DNA of 64,000 bases from a bacterium (GTDB lineage: Bacteria; CLD3; SB21). The translations under genes and the position numbers were made by a program. The DNA lies in the NCBI GenBank assembly GCA_013360215.1, contig JABWCP010000015.1:1-64000 (forward strand), given 5' to 3'. The stretch's first letter is position 1. Every line of letters starts with the position of its first letter. The notes under the pieces are model-generated. The model saw only the letters and a program-made list of their open reading frames with translations, was not told where the DNA came from and searched no databases. This document shows, one piece after another, positions 17,135 to 26,918 of the stretch.

Positions 17135-20100
17135 TTACTTCAACAACAGTATCCGTCTCGATTTTATGTATCTTCGACCTGAAATTTTTCCAATGGCTTC
17201 CATACGTATAATATATATTCCTGACGCTTTCCCCTCAGCCTTCCAATCAATTTCAAAATACTTTGCCGGAAGCCTCCCTTTGTAAATCCTCTGCACTTTT
17301 TGCCCGAGTATATTATAGATATCCAGAATAACCTCGCTTTCTTCGGGAACTTGAAAACGAAGTATAGTGTTCGGGTTAAATGGATTAGGATAGTTCTGAA
17401 AGAGTTCAAAGCTTTTAGGTAATTCTTCAAAAGTTTGATTTGAAAAACGCTTAGTCGTGTGAAAATAAAAAGTATCAATAGAAGAAACCGTAAACATACC
17501 GTCGAACACCTTGACCGTCCAATAATATTTGGAATTTTCTTGAAATACAATCCCCGAAAAAGTTACGTTTGTATCTTTTATGCCATGAAAAACCGTGTCT
17601 AATCCCGGGCCGTAAATTCTAAAATGATATAATAATGTGTCCTGTGAATCCGGGTCGTTTGCTTTACTCCATGTAAATGTTCTCATTAGTGGTGTTTTGA
17701 ATAAAGTTAAAGTGTCTTGATGAGTAGGATTCTCAAGTGCAAACGCTGTTGGCGGTCGGAAAGCCCTTCCAACTGTTACCGCCCATTCCACTTCCGAAGA
17801 ACTGCCATTTCTATCATACGCTTCAGCAATTACCAAATGTTTGCCAATATCCGATTCACTTGGAACCCCAATAATAACACCGCTTACACTGTCTATAGTC
17901 ATCCAATCCGGACCATCAAACAACCTGTAACGAAGGATATCATTGAATAAAAAACTATCCTTATCAAACGCATATAACTGAAAGCGATATAGTGAATCAA
18001 CCTTTGCAACTGAATCGGTACTCGACAGAAAAATCGGTGCATGATTTACATGAACAATCTTAAGTTCAAATGATTGCTGTATCGTTACAAAACCATCTGT
18101 AGCTTCCAATAAAACTGTTGTGTCGCCAACCGAATAGCCATCGGGAATGCCTTGGAGAACACCACTAATACTATCCATCGTCAACCAGTGTGGACCTATA
18201 ACTAAACGATACTTGATCTTATCATTAAATAACAAACTATCTTGATCGTAGGCATATGCAGTATAATTATAAACCTCGTCTTCCAGTGCAATTGTGTCGG
18301 GATTACTAACAAAGACTGGCGGATGGTTCGTATGCAGTACATTGATAGAGAAAACTAAGCTATCTCTACCCCCTTTTTGATCGTAGGCTTCAACAACAAC
18401 ATGGTTTTCACCAGCATCATAGGCGTCTGGAATTCCTGTAAGATAACCGGTCACTGAATCTATTATCAGCCATGAAGGACCATTCAGCATGAAATAGCGC
18501 AATTCGTCTCCAAAGAACATGCTGTCAACATCATGCGCGTAAATCCGTATTACAAATTGAGAATCTTCTTTTGCCGTTTGAACTGGAATACTTCCAAAAA
18601 TGGGCGCATGATTAGTATGATGAACACGGATTGACTGCGTTTGCACATTTGTCGCACCTTGCAAATCGGTAACCAACATTGAAAACGATGTATCTCCTAC
18701 GTTATAAGCTGTTGGAGTCCCATAGACGATCATTGACGCAGGATCAAATGTCATCCAACTAGGTTTGAAAAGCAATTCCAGTATAGTTGTATCGCCATAA
18801 ACACTATCCGAATCAGCTACAGTTATTTTGCATTGATACAGTGAGTCTTCATAAAGATTGGAATCTGGTACAGCGCCAAAAAATGGAGTTCTATTTGACG
18901 GAAAAGTCGGATTTAATTTTATATGATAAACCGTATCAAGTTTTGAGCTTGTCACTCTGAATTCAATTGATGTGTCACGCCATAATTTGGCATAACCGGT
19001 TATCGCACTATCGGTAAAACTCATAGTTTTTGGAAATGAGATTGGACTAATTTTTACCGAATCTAGATATTCAAATTGTCTGTATCCCTGTTGAGAACCC
19101 CAACGATCAATCAAAGTAATAGGCCTCAACTGAATTTTTATTGAATCAGAGTAATCGAAACTGATTTCATTGTTAAATAGAACACCTACATTCTCTAAGC
19201 CGATAAGATCACTTGGTCCACTTTTATTTCCATTATCATCCACAGATATGACACGATAAAATGAAAAAGATAATTTTTTTAAATAATCGCTTATAGTAAA
19301 TCGGTTTGTATCCGTTGAATCAATAAGCGTTTGATCAGAAACCGAAAAACCTCTGATGTTACTGCCGTATATATAATACTTCGTTGGGAGGCTCCCGCTG
19401 GAGTTGATATCCCATAATATATTAATGCCGTTTGTTGAAGCTGCCAAGCGCAAATTCTTAACTACATCAGGTATTTGTACCTGAAATCTCCAAGCAGGAC
19501 TCCAATCACTATAAACTCCGTCTTTTGAACGTGTCGCCACTCTCCAATAATAAGTCGTATTGGGCGATAATAGGCCCTCATGAGGAACTTCAAACTGATT
19601 AGTGGTACCATGAACGTTATATTGACTTGTCATTTGGTTATAGTGTGAAGAGACAGGGAACCGAAACAATGAGTCTTCACTGACCTGAATATGAAAATCC
19701 GATATCTCAAATAAATTCATCCCGGAAGGCAGACCGAACTGAAACAGAAACTTTGATGAATTAGTAATCCCACCGTCTAAAGGAAAAATCGGTGAATCAA
19801 TTATTGGTGGCACCTCAATGGAATCAATAGAAAAAAAGGAGTGCTCATAAACTAAACCGTTAAAGGCTTTATTATCATCGTTACTTATCCGAACAGTATT
19901 AATACCCGCGTTCAATCTAGGCAAGGAGGCGGGGTTCAGTTGAAAAACTGAACTTAAAGATAAGCTATCAATTATTAGACCTTTATCCAAAACTGAATTC
20001 CATTCGAGGTGAATAAAATACTTATTTGTAATAGGGGTCCCAACAGGAGATATGAAGTTGTAAAGCCTGACAGAATCAGATATCAAACCAAACAAATTGG

Positions 20101-21433
20101 AATCTAAAGTATAAATCAAAATCGGCGATTGGAGCGTATCTTTCTGAAAATAAATCGAAAGGCCTGAGTTAGTATCAGATCGTAAAATGTTAAACTTCAC
20201 ATATCCGTCCAATAAAGAATATGGATTTGAATTTTCTATTGTAAAATAGGATATATTCGAATTTACAGTTGAATATATTTGGACATGATCGGAGGTTGAA
20301 TCAACCGATAGATTTGATTGACTTACAAAAGCTCGGGGCAAAGCGTGTTTTGTAAGCGGTTGATAAATCTGATAACCATAACTTATCGTTGGAGGTGGCG
20401 CAAAAACATCATTGTTGACATGATAATACTGATAAAGCCCTGTAAAATCATTCCATGTAAAAATAAATTTTTCACTTGGGCGAATTTTAAGTCCAAACGT
20501 ATCAATGACATTACGATTATATTCTCGCAGAAGCCCTTGACGCGAATAAACGGCAGAAAAACGATCATCCCAGTCAGTTTCCCCAAATAACACTAAACCG
20601 TTAGTTCGTTGACGCCTAGCAATATCTTGATCATTCCATATTTCTTCTATGGTTGCAAGAGCCTTATTGTCTCTTAGTGTATAAAATACGTTTAGATCGG
20701 GATCAAGTGGGATGATCCCTTTATCTGTGTGAATCAGTGTCACAGCATGTGAGGGAAGACGTGTATTAGGGTCGTGACCAATCCCACCGGAATTCGTACC
20801 CGAATACCCTAAATACTTAAGAATGGAAGAAAGTATCTGTGCCAACTGGTCACATTGGCCGGCACCATAAACATTGTAAGTCCTTAAGGGGTTTATTAAC
20901 CAACTTTGCTCATTAGTACTGGTAACCCAATGAAACATTTCGTTTGTAAGAAATCCCCACACGGCTTTCAATGAATCGTCGCGCGTGCCCAATCCGTGTA
21001 AATCTAGCCGTTTAAGCCAATCGCTAAATTGATAGACGAATCCCTTACCATTTATTTCGATCTGCGGATTTACAATTGTTTCCGACGATGTGTTTTCTAA
21101 TGAAAAACTATAGTTATTCTCAATACCTTGTATACCCGACCTCGTATTATAATAATTAAGCGGGTATCCTTGGTAAAAGAGAGGGTTATGATAAACAATA
21201 CTATGCGTCGAATAACGCCGAGTATTGGATGCATCTATTTTCCCGCCGGCGTCTATGACAACAGTCGTGTCGCTTCCTGTTATTGAATGACGAATTAAAT
21301 GAATCTGACTTTGCAGTAATCTGGTATCAAATAGAAAAGCAATGAACAAAGAAAGTTTTAATATTAATAATACTCTAGAACACCGCATATAGACGCCACA
21401 TAAGAATTTACTTATTTTAAGGTGATTCTTCAT
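17135..21433 (-). CDS. Large secreted protein: transglutaminase-like domain, fibronectin-like and CADG repeats, C-terminal sorting domain
   Basis: 1432 residues. A signal-type hydrophobic stretch (20-40, ending LLQSQ) leads into a domain with a transglutaminase-like Cys-His-Asp arrangement: C194 (YGAGQCDQ), H229 (PSHAVTLIH) and D244 (IPLDPDLNVF). Fibronectin/Ig-like regions follow (about 540-745). Then come four tandem cadherin-like (dystroglycan type) repeats of about 95 residues, at about 847-940, 941-1036, 1037-1130 and 1131-1224; each starts N-[RH]-[TAP]-P-x-F and contains GP-x-W-hydrophobic and GxP. Another fibronectin-like unit precedes the C-terminal sorting domain (1343-1432: FQNYPNPFNPNTILRF, YNILGQKV, SGIYIIRM), the signal for type IX-like export and surface attachment. 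It may cross-link or cleave surface material. It sits between glycosyltransferases and the initiating transferase, in the AT-rich block. The domain reading is firm, the substrate unknown. Confidence 0.9.
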   Translation of the reverse strand: MKNHLKISKFLCGVYMRCSRVLLILKLSLFIAFLFDTRLLQSQIHLIRHSITGSDTTVVIDAGGKIDASNTRRYSTHSIVYHNPLFYQGYPLNYYNTRSGIQGIENNYSFSLENTSSETIVNPQIEINGKGFVYQFSDWLKRLDLHGLGTRDDSLKAVWGFLTNEMFHWVTSTNEQSWLINPLRTYNVYGAGQCDQLAQILSSILKYLGYSGTNSGGIGHDPNTRLPSHAVTLIHTDKGIIPLDPDLNVFYTLRDNKALATIEEIWNDQDIARRQRTNGLVLFGETDWDDRFSAVYSRQGLLREYNRNVIDTFGLKIRPSEKFIFTWNDFTGLYQYYHVNNDVFAPPPTISYGYQIYQPLTKHALPRAFVSQSNLSVDSTSDHVQIYSTVNSNISYFTIENSNPYSLLDGYVKFNILRSDTNSGLSIYFQKDTLQSPILIYTLDSNLFGLISDSVRLYNFISPVGTPITNKYFIHLEWNSVLDKGLIIDSLSLSSVFQLNPASLPRLNAGINTVRISNDDNKAFNGLVYEHSFFSIDSIEVPPIIDSPIFPLDGGITNSSKFLFQFGLPSGMNLFEISDFHIQVSEDSLFRFPVSSHYNQMTSQYNVHGTTNQFEVPHEGLLSPNTTYYWRVATRSKDGVYSDWSPAWRFQVQIPDVVKNLRLAASTNGINILWDINSSGSLPTKYYIYGSNIRGFSVSDQTLIDSTDTNRFTISDYLKKLSFSFYRVISVDDNGNKSGPSDLIGLENVGVLFNNEISFDYSDSIKIQLRPITLIDRWGSQQGYRQFEYLDSVKISPISFPKTMSFTDSAITGYAKLWRDTSIEFRVTSSKLDTVYHIKLNPTFPSNRTPFFGAVPDSNLYEDSLYQCKITVADSDSVYGDTTILELLFKPSWMTFDPASMIVYGTPTAYNVGDTSFSMLVTDLQGATNVQTQSIRVHHTNHAPIFGSIPVQTAKEDSQFVIRIYAHDVDSMFFGDELRYFMLNGPSWLIIDSVTGYLTGIPDAYDAGENHVVVEAYDQKGGRDSLVFSINVLHTNHPPVFVSNPDTIALEDEVYNYTAYAYDQDSLLFNDKIKYRLVIGPHWLTMDSISGVLQGIPDGYSVGDTTVLLEATDGFVTIQQSFELKIVHVNHAPIFLSSTDSVAKVDSLYRFQLYAFDKDSFLFNDILRYRLFDGPDWMTIDSVSGVIIGVPSESDIGKHLVIAEAYDRNGSSSEVEWAVTVGRAFRPPTAFALENPTHQDTLTLFKTPLMRTFTWSKANDPDSQDTLLYHFRIYGPGLDTVFHGIKDTNVTFSGIVFQENSKYYWTVKVFDGMFTVSSIDTFYFHTTKRFSNQTFEELPKSFELFQNYPNPFNPNTILRFQVPEESEVILDIYNILGQKVQRIYKGRLPAKYFEIDWKAEGKASGIYIIRMEAIGKISGRRYIKSRRILLLK

Positions 21434-21537
21434 ATAGCTTTATTGCGACAACAAACCGGATGAATAACGGGCATAACAAATCACATATAGTTTTATATGT
21501 TAAGATAATAAAGAACCTCCGAGGAAGATACTGATAT

Positions 21538-22833
21538 TTATGCATCATTCTTCCGTTGCTCTATAATTTTTTGAAATAACGTATGTAGTTTTTGATAGTG
21601 AACCTCTGGTGAATAATGCTCCAAAGCCCATTTATATGAATTTTTACTCATGTAATCTTGAGTTTCAACATTTCCATAGAATTTCTTGATTACCTGAGCC
21701 AGGTCTTTTCCGTCACCTACAGAAAAAAGTAACCCATTATATCCATCAACAACAAGTTCTGGCATACTACCGATATTAGATGCTATTACCGGCAACCCAA
21801 GCGCTTGAGCCTCGATAAGACTATTGGGCATATTATCAAAACATATAGATGGAACAACAGCAACATCTGCAATGGCTACTTTATGAAAAAGCTCTCTTTT
21901 CTCCATATAAGGAATATATTGAATATTGAAAAGTTTGTTTTTTTTAATCATAGACAAAACTTTTTCTACATAATTCTTCTCTCCGCCCCCTATAAGCAAC
22001 AGATTGCATGTAAATTTTTCATTTTGGAGATAAATAATAGATTGTATTAGGGTTTCAATACCTTTTTCATAGGATATACGACCCCAATAGACGATTGTTC
22101 TTTTTGAAAGGTTTAATGAATCCCTTTTCTTTCCCAATTCAAACACATTAGGATCTACGAATGTAGGTAAATGCCTGAATGAATGGGAATTAAAACGACT
22201 ATTCATTTGAAACTTCGATATTGTATGTAGCGATGGACTCACAATGAAATCAATTTTATTTTGAAATTTTCTTATAAAATTAAATTGATATGCTACATAA
22301 TTGATAATACTCGCCACTCTTGAGTTCTTAACACATTTATATACTACACTATTCAATAAGTTCTCTTGACATAATTCACAAACAACGTTATTTCGGGTAA
22401 AACTACTCTCGGGGCAAATCAAAGCAAAATCAGAGAGGCGAACTACGACTGGAACATCCAAATCAAAACAAGCATCAATCACAGAGGGAGACATTTTTCT
22501 TAAAAAATGAAACACATAAGCCACATCAGGTTTGGCATCGTTAATTAGCTTTGAGAGTTTGTCGTAAACGTGGATACTAAAGAACTGACGCTCTAAAAGA
22601 GAAAAAACAGATTTGAAATTTCTTTCTATTTCATCATAGTAAAAATGAGGTTGATCGCCACCAGGCGGATCCGGAAAATACTTTTCATAAACTGTTGATT
22701 TGTTTTTCGCAAAACGAAGCGAAAACGGGATTACTTCATGGCCTTTTTTTTCTAATAACTCCTGAATGTTAAACAGATAACGTTCGGCTCCGCCTGCTTC
22801 GAAATATCTGTAATTTATCAAAAGAATTTTCAC
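21538..22833 (-). CDS. GT-B glycosyltransferase, family 4 type
   Basis: 431 residues with two Rossmann-like halves. The N terminus reads ILLINYRYFEAGGAERYLFN, a glycine loop typical of GT4 enzymes. The C-terminal nucleotide-sugar region has IVYWGRISYEKGIETLIQ, LLLIGGG and the E-x7-E-type segment PNSLIEAQALGLPVIAS. There is a four-cysteine patch in the middle (CPESSFTRNNVVCELCQ and a later C, about residues 138-172), seen in some GT4 members that may bind a metal. It adds one sugar to the lipid-linked repeat unit on the cytoplasmic face; donor and linkage are unknown. The start is GTG at 22833. Confidence 0.9.
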   Translation of the reverse strand: MKILLINYRYFEAGGAERYLFNIQELLEKKGHEVIPFSLRFAKNKSTVYEKYFPDPPGGDQPHFYYDEIERNFKSVFSLLERQFFSIHVYDKLSKLINDAKPDVAYVFHFLRKMSPSVIDACFDLDVPVVVRLSDFALICPESSFTRNNVVCELCQENLLNSVVYKCVKNSRVASIINYVAYQFNFIRKFQNKIDFIVSPSLHTISKFQMNSRFNSHSFRHLPTFVDPNVFELGKKRDSLNLSKRTIVYWGRISYEKGIETLIQSIIYLQNEKFTCNLLLIGGGEKNYVEKVLSMIKKNKLFNIQYIPYMEKRELFHKVAIADVAVVPSICFDNMPNSLIEAQALGLPVIASNIGSMPELVVDGYNGLLFSVGDGKDLAQVIKKFYGNVETQDYMSKNSYKWALEHYSPEVHYQKLHTLFQKIIEQRKNDA

Positions 22834-22874
22834 GATTATTGCACAATGATAGTATTATATTATATTATGATAAG

Positions 22875-22895
22875 TGAATAGTATACTACTATTCA
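22875..22895. repeat. Perfect dyad between two glycosyltransferase genes
   Basis: TGAATAGTA (22875-22883) and TACTATTCA (22887-22895) form a perfect 9-bp inverted repeat around a 3-base centre, in the 167-base gap between the genes at 21538 and 23001. It is AT-rich and not followed by a clear T-run on the minus strand, so it could be a weak attenuating hairpin or a protein-binding site. No consensus operator is recognised. Confidence 0.45.
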
Positions 22896-23000
22896 AACAT
22901 AAGAACAATATACACAAGTTGGAATACAGTATGAATTGAATGTAAATTGGCTCACGGAAGGAAAACAGCTGAATACTATATCAAAATTGTCAACACGAAC

Positions 23001-24095
23001 CTAATTATGATCCAACAATTCCACATATTTATCCGTTATTGTGTCCCAAGAATAATACTTTTTTACAATAAATTTTGTCCGTTCGCGTTCAATTTCAATT
23101 TTATCTTCAGCATTTATATAAAAACGAAGTTTTTCCGCCAATTGATTAACATTGCCGGTCTCAAAAGTTGCGCATGATCCTTTAAGCACTTCCTCGTTTT
23201 CTGGAAGATTGCTAACAAGTGCAAATCCGTTAATAGCCATAGCACTCAGTAACGAGGGGGATGTACCTTCAAGTAGTGAAGCAGAGACATAAAATAAAGC
23301 TTTATGCAACAAGGATTCGTATTCTTCCCCATAGATAAAACCTGTAAAAACAATTCGATTACCGCCTTTTGAATGCAATGATTGAACGTATTTTTTATCA
23401 GTCTCATTCCCACCAACGATTACTAGTTTCTTATCCGTTGTAACTTGTTCAAAAGCTTGTATAAGAAGATCAATGCCTTTTTCTTTTACAAAACGCCCGA
23501 TAAATATAATGTAGCCCCTCTCACACAAACCGTATTTACCAAGAAAACGAGAATCGTAGATAGAAAGTTGATTAGCTCCATAAGGAATATAAACAGGATT
23601 CCTTTTGAAGCGCTGTTGATAATCTAAAGCTAATTTTTCATTGTCAACGATGTAAAGTGAAGAAAAATAAACCGCAAAATACCGATTTACGCTTAGATAC
23701 TTTTTAGCAAAAAAAGGCCATTTCGCTCTTTCCCAATCGGCTCCATCAACAACCGCAATAACTGGCACTCCTCGCAACCTTAAGAACGGGATGAAAATAG
23801 AATTACCTATCCCATACAAAATGACGTAATCAACTTTCTCAAAAAAAATTTGAACCGTTGATAAAGCAGTGTGGGTAATAGTATCAAAAAATTTACTTTT
23901 GATTGAGGGTAGATGCTTTAGTCGAACACCATTAAACGATTGTTTCTTTACCCGATAATGGTTACGTCGACAGTGAACCACGACATCAAAACCTTTGTTC
24001 ACAAGGCGAATAGATGTCTCCTGAATTGATGTCTCAAACCCGCTGTACGAAGCCGGAATACCTCGAGACCCGATAATAACAATAGTTTTTCTCAT
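23001..24095 (-). CDS. Glycosyltransferase with DUF1972 N-terminal domain (rhamnosyltransferase-like)
   Basis: 364 residues from the ATG at 24095. The N terminus TIVIIGSRGIPASYSGFETSI is the signature of the DUF1972 glycosyltransferase group, many of which are annotated as rhamnosyltransferases. The C-terminal half is a GT4 domain (YIIFIGRFVKEKGIDLLIQA, LVIVGG, LLEGTSPSLLSAMAINGFALVS). The frame extends to 24158, but that start would overlap the RfbD-like gene by 55 bases; ATG 24095 removes the overlap and places the motif at the N terminus. Its position next to an RfbD-like reductase hints at transfer of a 6-deoxyhexose, which is inference. Confidence 0.88.
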   Translation of the reverse strand: MRKTIVIIGSRGIPASYSGFETSIQETSIRLVNKGFDVVVHCRRNHYRVKKQSFNGVRLKHLPSIKSKFFDTITHTALSTVQIFFEKVDYVILYGIGNSIFIPFLRLRGVPVIAVVDGADWERAKWPFFAKKYLSVNRYFAVYFSSLYIVDNEKLALDYQQRFKRNPVYIPYGANQLSIYDSRFLGKYGLCERGYIIFIGRFVKEKGIDLLIQAFEQVTTDKKLVIVGGNETDKKYVQSLHSKGGNRIVFTGFIYGEEYESLLHKALFYVSASLLEGTSPSLLSAMAINGFALVSNLPENEEVLKGSCATFETGNVNQLAEKLRFYINAEDKIEIERERTKFIVKKYYSWDTITDKYVELLDHN

Positions 24096-24103
24096 TGTTT
24101 CTT

Positions 24104-25000
24104 TTACAAAAAATTTTGATAGTAGTCTGCTATATATTCCTTTAAAGCTACCTGCCAATCACGCATTATGTTAAGTTTTTTTAGATTCAATTTTTTATCA
24201 ATCAATCTTTCACTGGGCGGACGTTCAGCAAAATATTCCGTTTTGAAATAGTCAGAACTAACAGAAGTGATCTTTACTTCTTTTTCTAAACCCAAAATCG
24301 TTAACAATTCAGTCGCAACCTCAAGTCGGCTAGTCAGTCCACCACATACCATGTTATACAGTCCCCAATATTCTTTTTCTAGAAGTAACTTAACATTTTT
24401 AGCAAAATCATGTGTATAAGTAGGAGTTCCATCCCTATCGTTAACAATAAACAACTCTTTTTTCCCATTTTTTAGCTGATTCATTATTTTCTGAATAAAT
24501 TTCTTATCTTTTTTTGGTCCGCCTCCCATCATCCAACCCGCTCTGCATATCAAATGTTGCCTTACATTTTCTTTTACGAACTGCTCGCCTGCATATTTGG
24601 AACGGGCATAGTGCCCTAAGGGATTAGGCAAATCCCAATCATCATAAAGTTCTTTTTTTCCATCAAATATTCCTGCTGTACTAATATATAGCAAGGGAAT
24701 GTTCAAACGATTTGCAATATATACCGCGTTTTCAACCGATATTGTATTTGTGATATATGTTTCATCCGGATGTTTTTCACAATATTCCAAATCGGTAAAT
24801 GCACCTAAGTGGAATAAGTAGTTGGATCTGAAAGATTCGACATCAGCTCCGTATGAATCAATATCACGAAAGTCGCAATACGTGATCCATGGTTCATTCA
24901 CATCAATATCAGAGCATCGCAGTTCATATTCTGATTTGAATTGTTTATAAAAAGCTTCTCCTAGCATTCCACCGCAGCCGGCAATATAAATTTTTTTCAT
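24104..25000 (-). CDS. rfbD: RfbD-like dTDP-4-dehydrorhamnose reductase family SDR
   Basis: 298 residues from ATG 25000, where KKIYIAGCGGMLGEAF gives a clean NAD(P)-binding start (the frame is open to 25033). It shows HLGAFTDLEYCEKHP, YISTAGIFDG, the catalytic YARSKYAGE (YxxxK) and GTPTYTHDFAKNV, all characteristic of RfbD, the last enzyme of dTDP-L-rhamnose synthesis. No rfbA, rfbB or rfbC homologue is present in the window, so either these are elsewhere in the genome or the enzyme reduces another 4-keto sugar. It lies 56 bases after the asparagine synthase gene and just before the DUF1972 glycosyltransferase. Confidence 0.82.
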   Translation of the reverse strand: MKKIYIAGCGGMLGEAFYKQFKSEYELRCSDIDVNEPWITYCDFRDIDSYGADVESFRSNYLFHLGAFTDLEYCEKHPDETYITNTISVENAVYIANRLNIPLLYISTAGIFDGKKELYDDWDLPNPLGHYARSKYAGEQFVKENVRQHLICRAGWMMGGGPKKDKKFIQKIMNQLKNGKKELFIVNDRDGTPTYTHDFAKNVKLLLEKEYWGLYNMVCGGLTSRLEVATELLTILGLEKEVKITSVSSDYFKTEYFAERPPSERLIDKKLNLKKLNIMRDWQVALKEYIADYYQNFL

Positions 25001-25056
25001 AAGAAGAATAAATTGAATTAAATGTTTAGGCAACCAACTGGATTTTACTTATACGC

Positions 25057-26916
25057 TTATTCTGAAGTACTTGATAACATTGCAAGAAGCCATACTTTTG
25101 TTGAAATATTTGTCTGATCAAGAGAATGAATCAATGGACCAATTTCATTTTGGAATATTAGATGTGACTGATCTAACACTGAAATTTTGTCATATAATGC
25201 TCTCATTGAAAGCCCCCAAAATCGTTCGCTATCAGGAACACTGAACCCTCGTTTTTTCTGATTTAGAAGCTGTTTTGGAAGTAATTGACCGGTCGTTTTC
25301 CTAAGAATTTCTTTCCTACGAAATCCATTTAATTTGATAGAAGATTTCACAGTAGATGTGAGTTCGATTAGGCGGTGATCAAGGAATGGTAACCTCGTTT
25401 CTAAAGAATGTGCCATAGATGCTCGATCTACTTTGGTCAACATATCGTCACTTAATGCCACTTTAATGAGCCAATAATTTAATTGATTAAATGAGCTGAG
25501 GTGCATTACAGGTCGCAGGGTATCTTCGATATATTCCCTTGCAGGTCTAACGGTTTTATCTCCATTGAATATAATATTTCGTTCATGTTGCGTAAATCCA
25601 ATTTGTTTTGAAATGAGGCGATCAACAAACCCCATCCTCGCACTTGCAATTATCTTTTTATAACGTTTAATGTTCTTGTTTAGTTTTTCTGGAAAAACGA
25701 CTTGAGAAGAAAAATTAAAGAGAAATTCAAAGCTATGCTGAAAATAGTGTGGGAAACTTTGATAAATATTACTAAATTTCTCACCTTGATGAATGGTATA
25801 GCCATTTAGCACTTCATCACCACCATCTCCGGTCAGAACCATGGTAACTTTAGAACGTGCCATTTTACTGACAGCGTATGTTGGGATCGCAGAGGTGTCT
25901 CCAAAAGGTTCGTCATAACAAAAAGCCAATTTCTTTATTAGAATTTCAACATCATCCGGTTCTACAACATATTCATTGTGACTCGTTCTAAATTTATCTG
26001 CAACCAATCGAGCAAGATATCGTTCATCAAATCTACTATCGTTATACCCTATTGTACATGTAGTAATAGGAACTGTCGAGTTTTGGCTCATTACGGCAAC
26101 AACAGAACTCGAATCCATCCCGCCACTCAAGAAAGCTCCAAACGGGACATCGCTTCGCATTCTGATTTTGACAGAATCATTGAATATATCATCAAATTCC
26201 TTCAAAATTGCTATCTCGTCATCTCGAGCATCTTTATCATCAAGTAAAGTTAAATCCCAATACGGATTGATGGTAATTTTTCCTGATTCATACAGAAGAT
26301 AGTGGGCTGCCGGGAGCTTATATATGCCTTGAAAAAAAGTTTGGGGTGCTGGTATATAAGTAAAACAAAGGTAAGCATCCAAAACTTCACGATTAATTCT
26401 TTTTTTAAGCCCGTAAGCCAAAACAGCTTTTATTTCGGATCCAAATATAAAACTTTCATCTGCCAAGGTATAAAAGAATGGTTTTTCTCCTACCCTGTCA
26501 CGAGCACAAAATAATCGTTGTTTGTATCCATCCCAAAGGGCAAAGGACCACATCCCATTAAAATGTTGAAGGCAGTCTATGCCCCATTGCTGATAGGCGC
26601 AGAGCGCAACCTCCGTATCGGATGTTGTTTTAAATGTGTGCCCTAATTTCTTTAATTCATCTTTTAACTCTAAATAATTATAAATTTCACCATTGAAAAT
26701 CAGGCATAATCTCCTATCAGCGCTAAAAACCGGCTGCCCTCCTGTTTTCAAATCAATAATTGATAAACGACGGTGGCCAAGAGCTATATTCTTATTTACA
26801 AAAAAACCCTCACCGTCTGGACCTCTGTGAAAAAGTGTATCAGACATTCGTTTCAGTTTTTTTTGGCACGCCTCACGATTAATATCGTGGTGAATATAGC
26901 CTGTAATTCCGCACAT
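25057..26916 (-). CDS. asnB: Asparagine synthase (glutamine-hydrolysing) family amidotransferase
   Basis: 619 residues, normal AsnB length. The N-terminal glutaminase has the nucleophile Cys2 (MCGITGYIHH), HRGPDGEG and FNGEIYN. The synthetase domain has the ATP-binding SGGMDSSSV (264-272) and the DEPFGDTSAIPTY and TGDGGDEVLNGY motifs. All catalytic features are intact. In surface-polysaccharide loci such homologues are thought to amidate uronic-acid sugars rather than make free asparagine, and this locus makes uronic acids. It is one of two copies in the window; this one belongs to the AT-rich block and follows a GT4 gene by 2 bases, so it is part of that operon. Confidence 0.92.
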   Translation of the reverse strand: MCGITGYIHHDINREACQKKLKRMSDTLFHRGPDGEGFFVNKNIALGHRRLSIIDLKTGGQPVFSADRRLCLIFNGEIYNYLELKDELKKLGHTFKTTSDTEVALCAYQQWGIDCLQHFNGMWSFALWDGYKQRLFCARDRVGEKPFFYTLADESFIFGSEIKAVLAYGLKKRINREVLDAYLCFTYIPAPQTFFQGIYKLPAAHYLLYESGKITINPYWDLTLLDDKDARDDEIAILKEFDDIFNDSVKIRMRSDVPFGAFLSGGMDSSSVVAVMSQNSTVPITTCTIGYNDSRFDERYLARLVADKFRTSHNEYVVEPDDVEILIKKLAFCYDEPFGDTSAIPTYAVSKMARSKVTMVLTGDGGDEVLNGYTIHQGEKFSNIYQSFPHYFQHSFEFLFNFSSQVVFPEKLNKNIKRYKKIIASARMGFVDRLISKQIGFTQHERNIIFNGDKTVRPAREYIEDTLRPVMHLSSFNQLNYWLIKVALSDDMLTKVDRASMAHSLETRLPFLDHRLIELTSTVKSSIKLNGFRRKEILRKTTGQLLPKQLLNQKKRGFSVPDSERFWGLSMRALYDKISVLDQSHLIFQNEIGPLIHSLDQTNISTKVWLLAMLSSTSE

Positions 26917-26918
26917 AT

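Noticed and set aside
17762-18898. Tandem DNA repeat or CRISPR-like array
   Set aside because: The repetition is at protein level (four cadherin-like domains of about 95 residues); the DNA copies are diverged and there are no short spaced identical repeats.
21483-21500. ACATATA/TATATGT hairpin upstream of the large secreted protein
   Set aside because: A weak pure-AT stem with no T-run after it; not enough to call a terminator or an operator.
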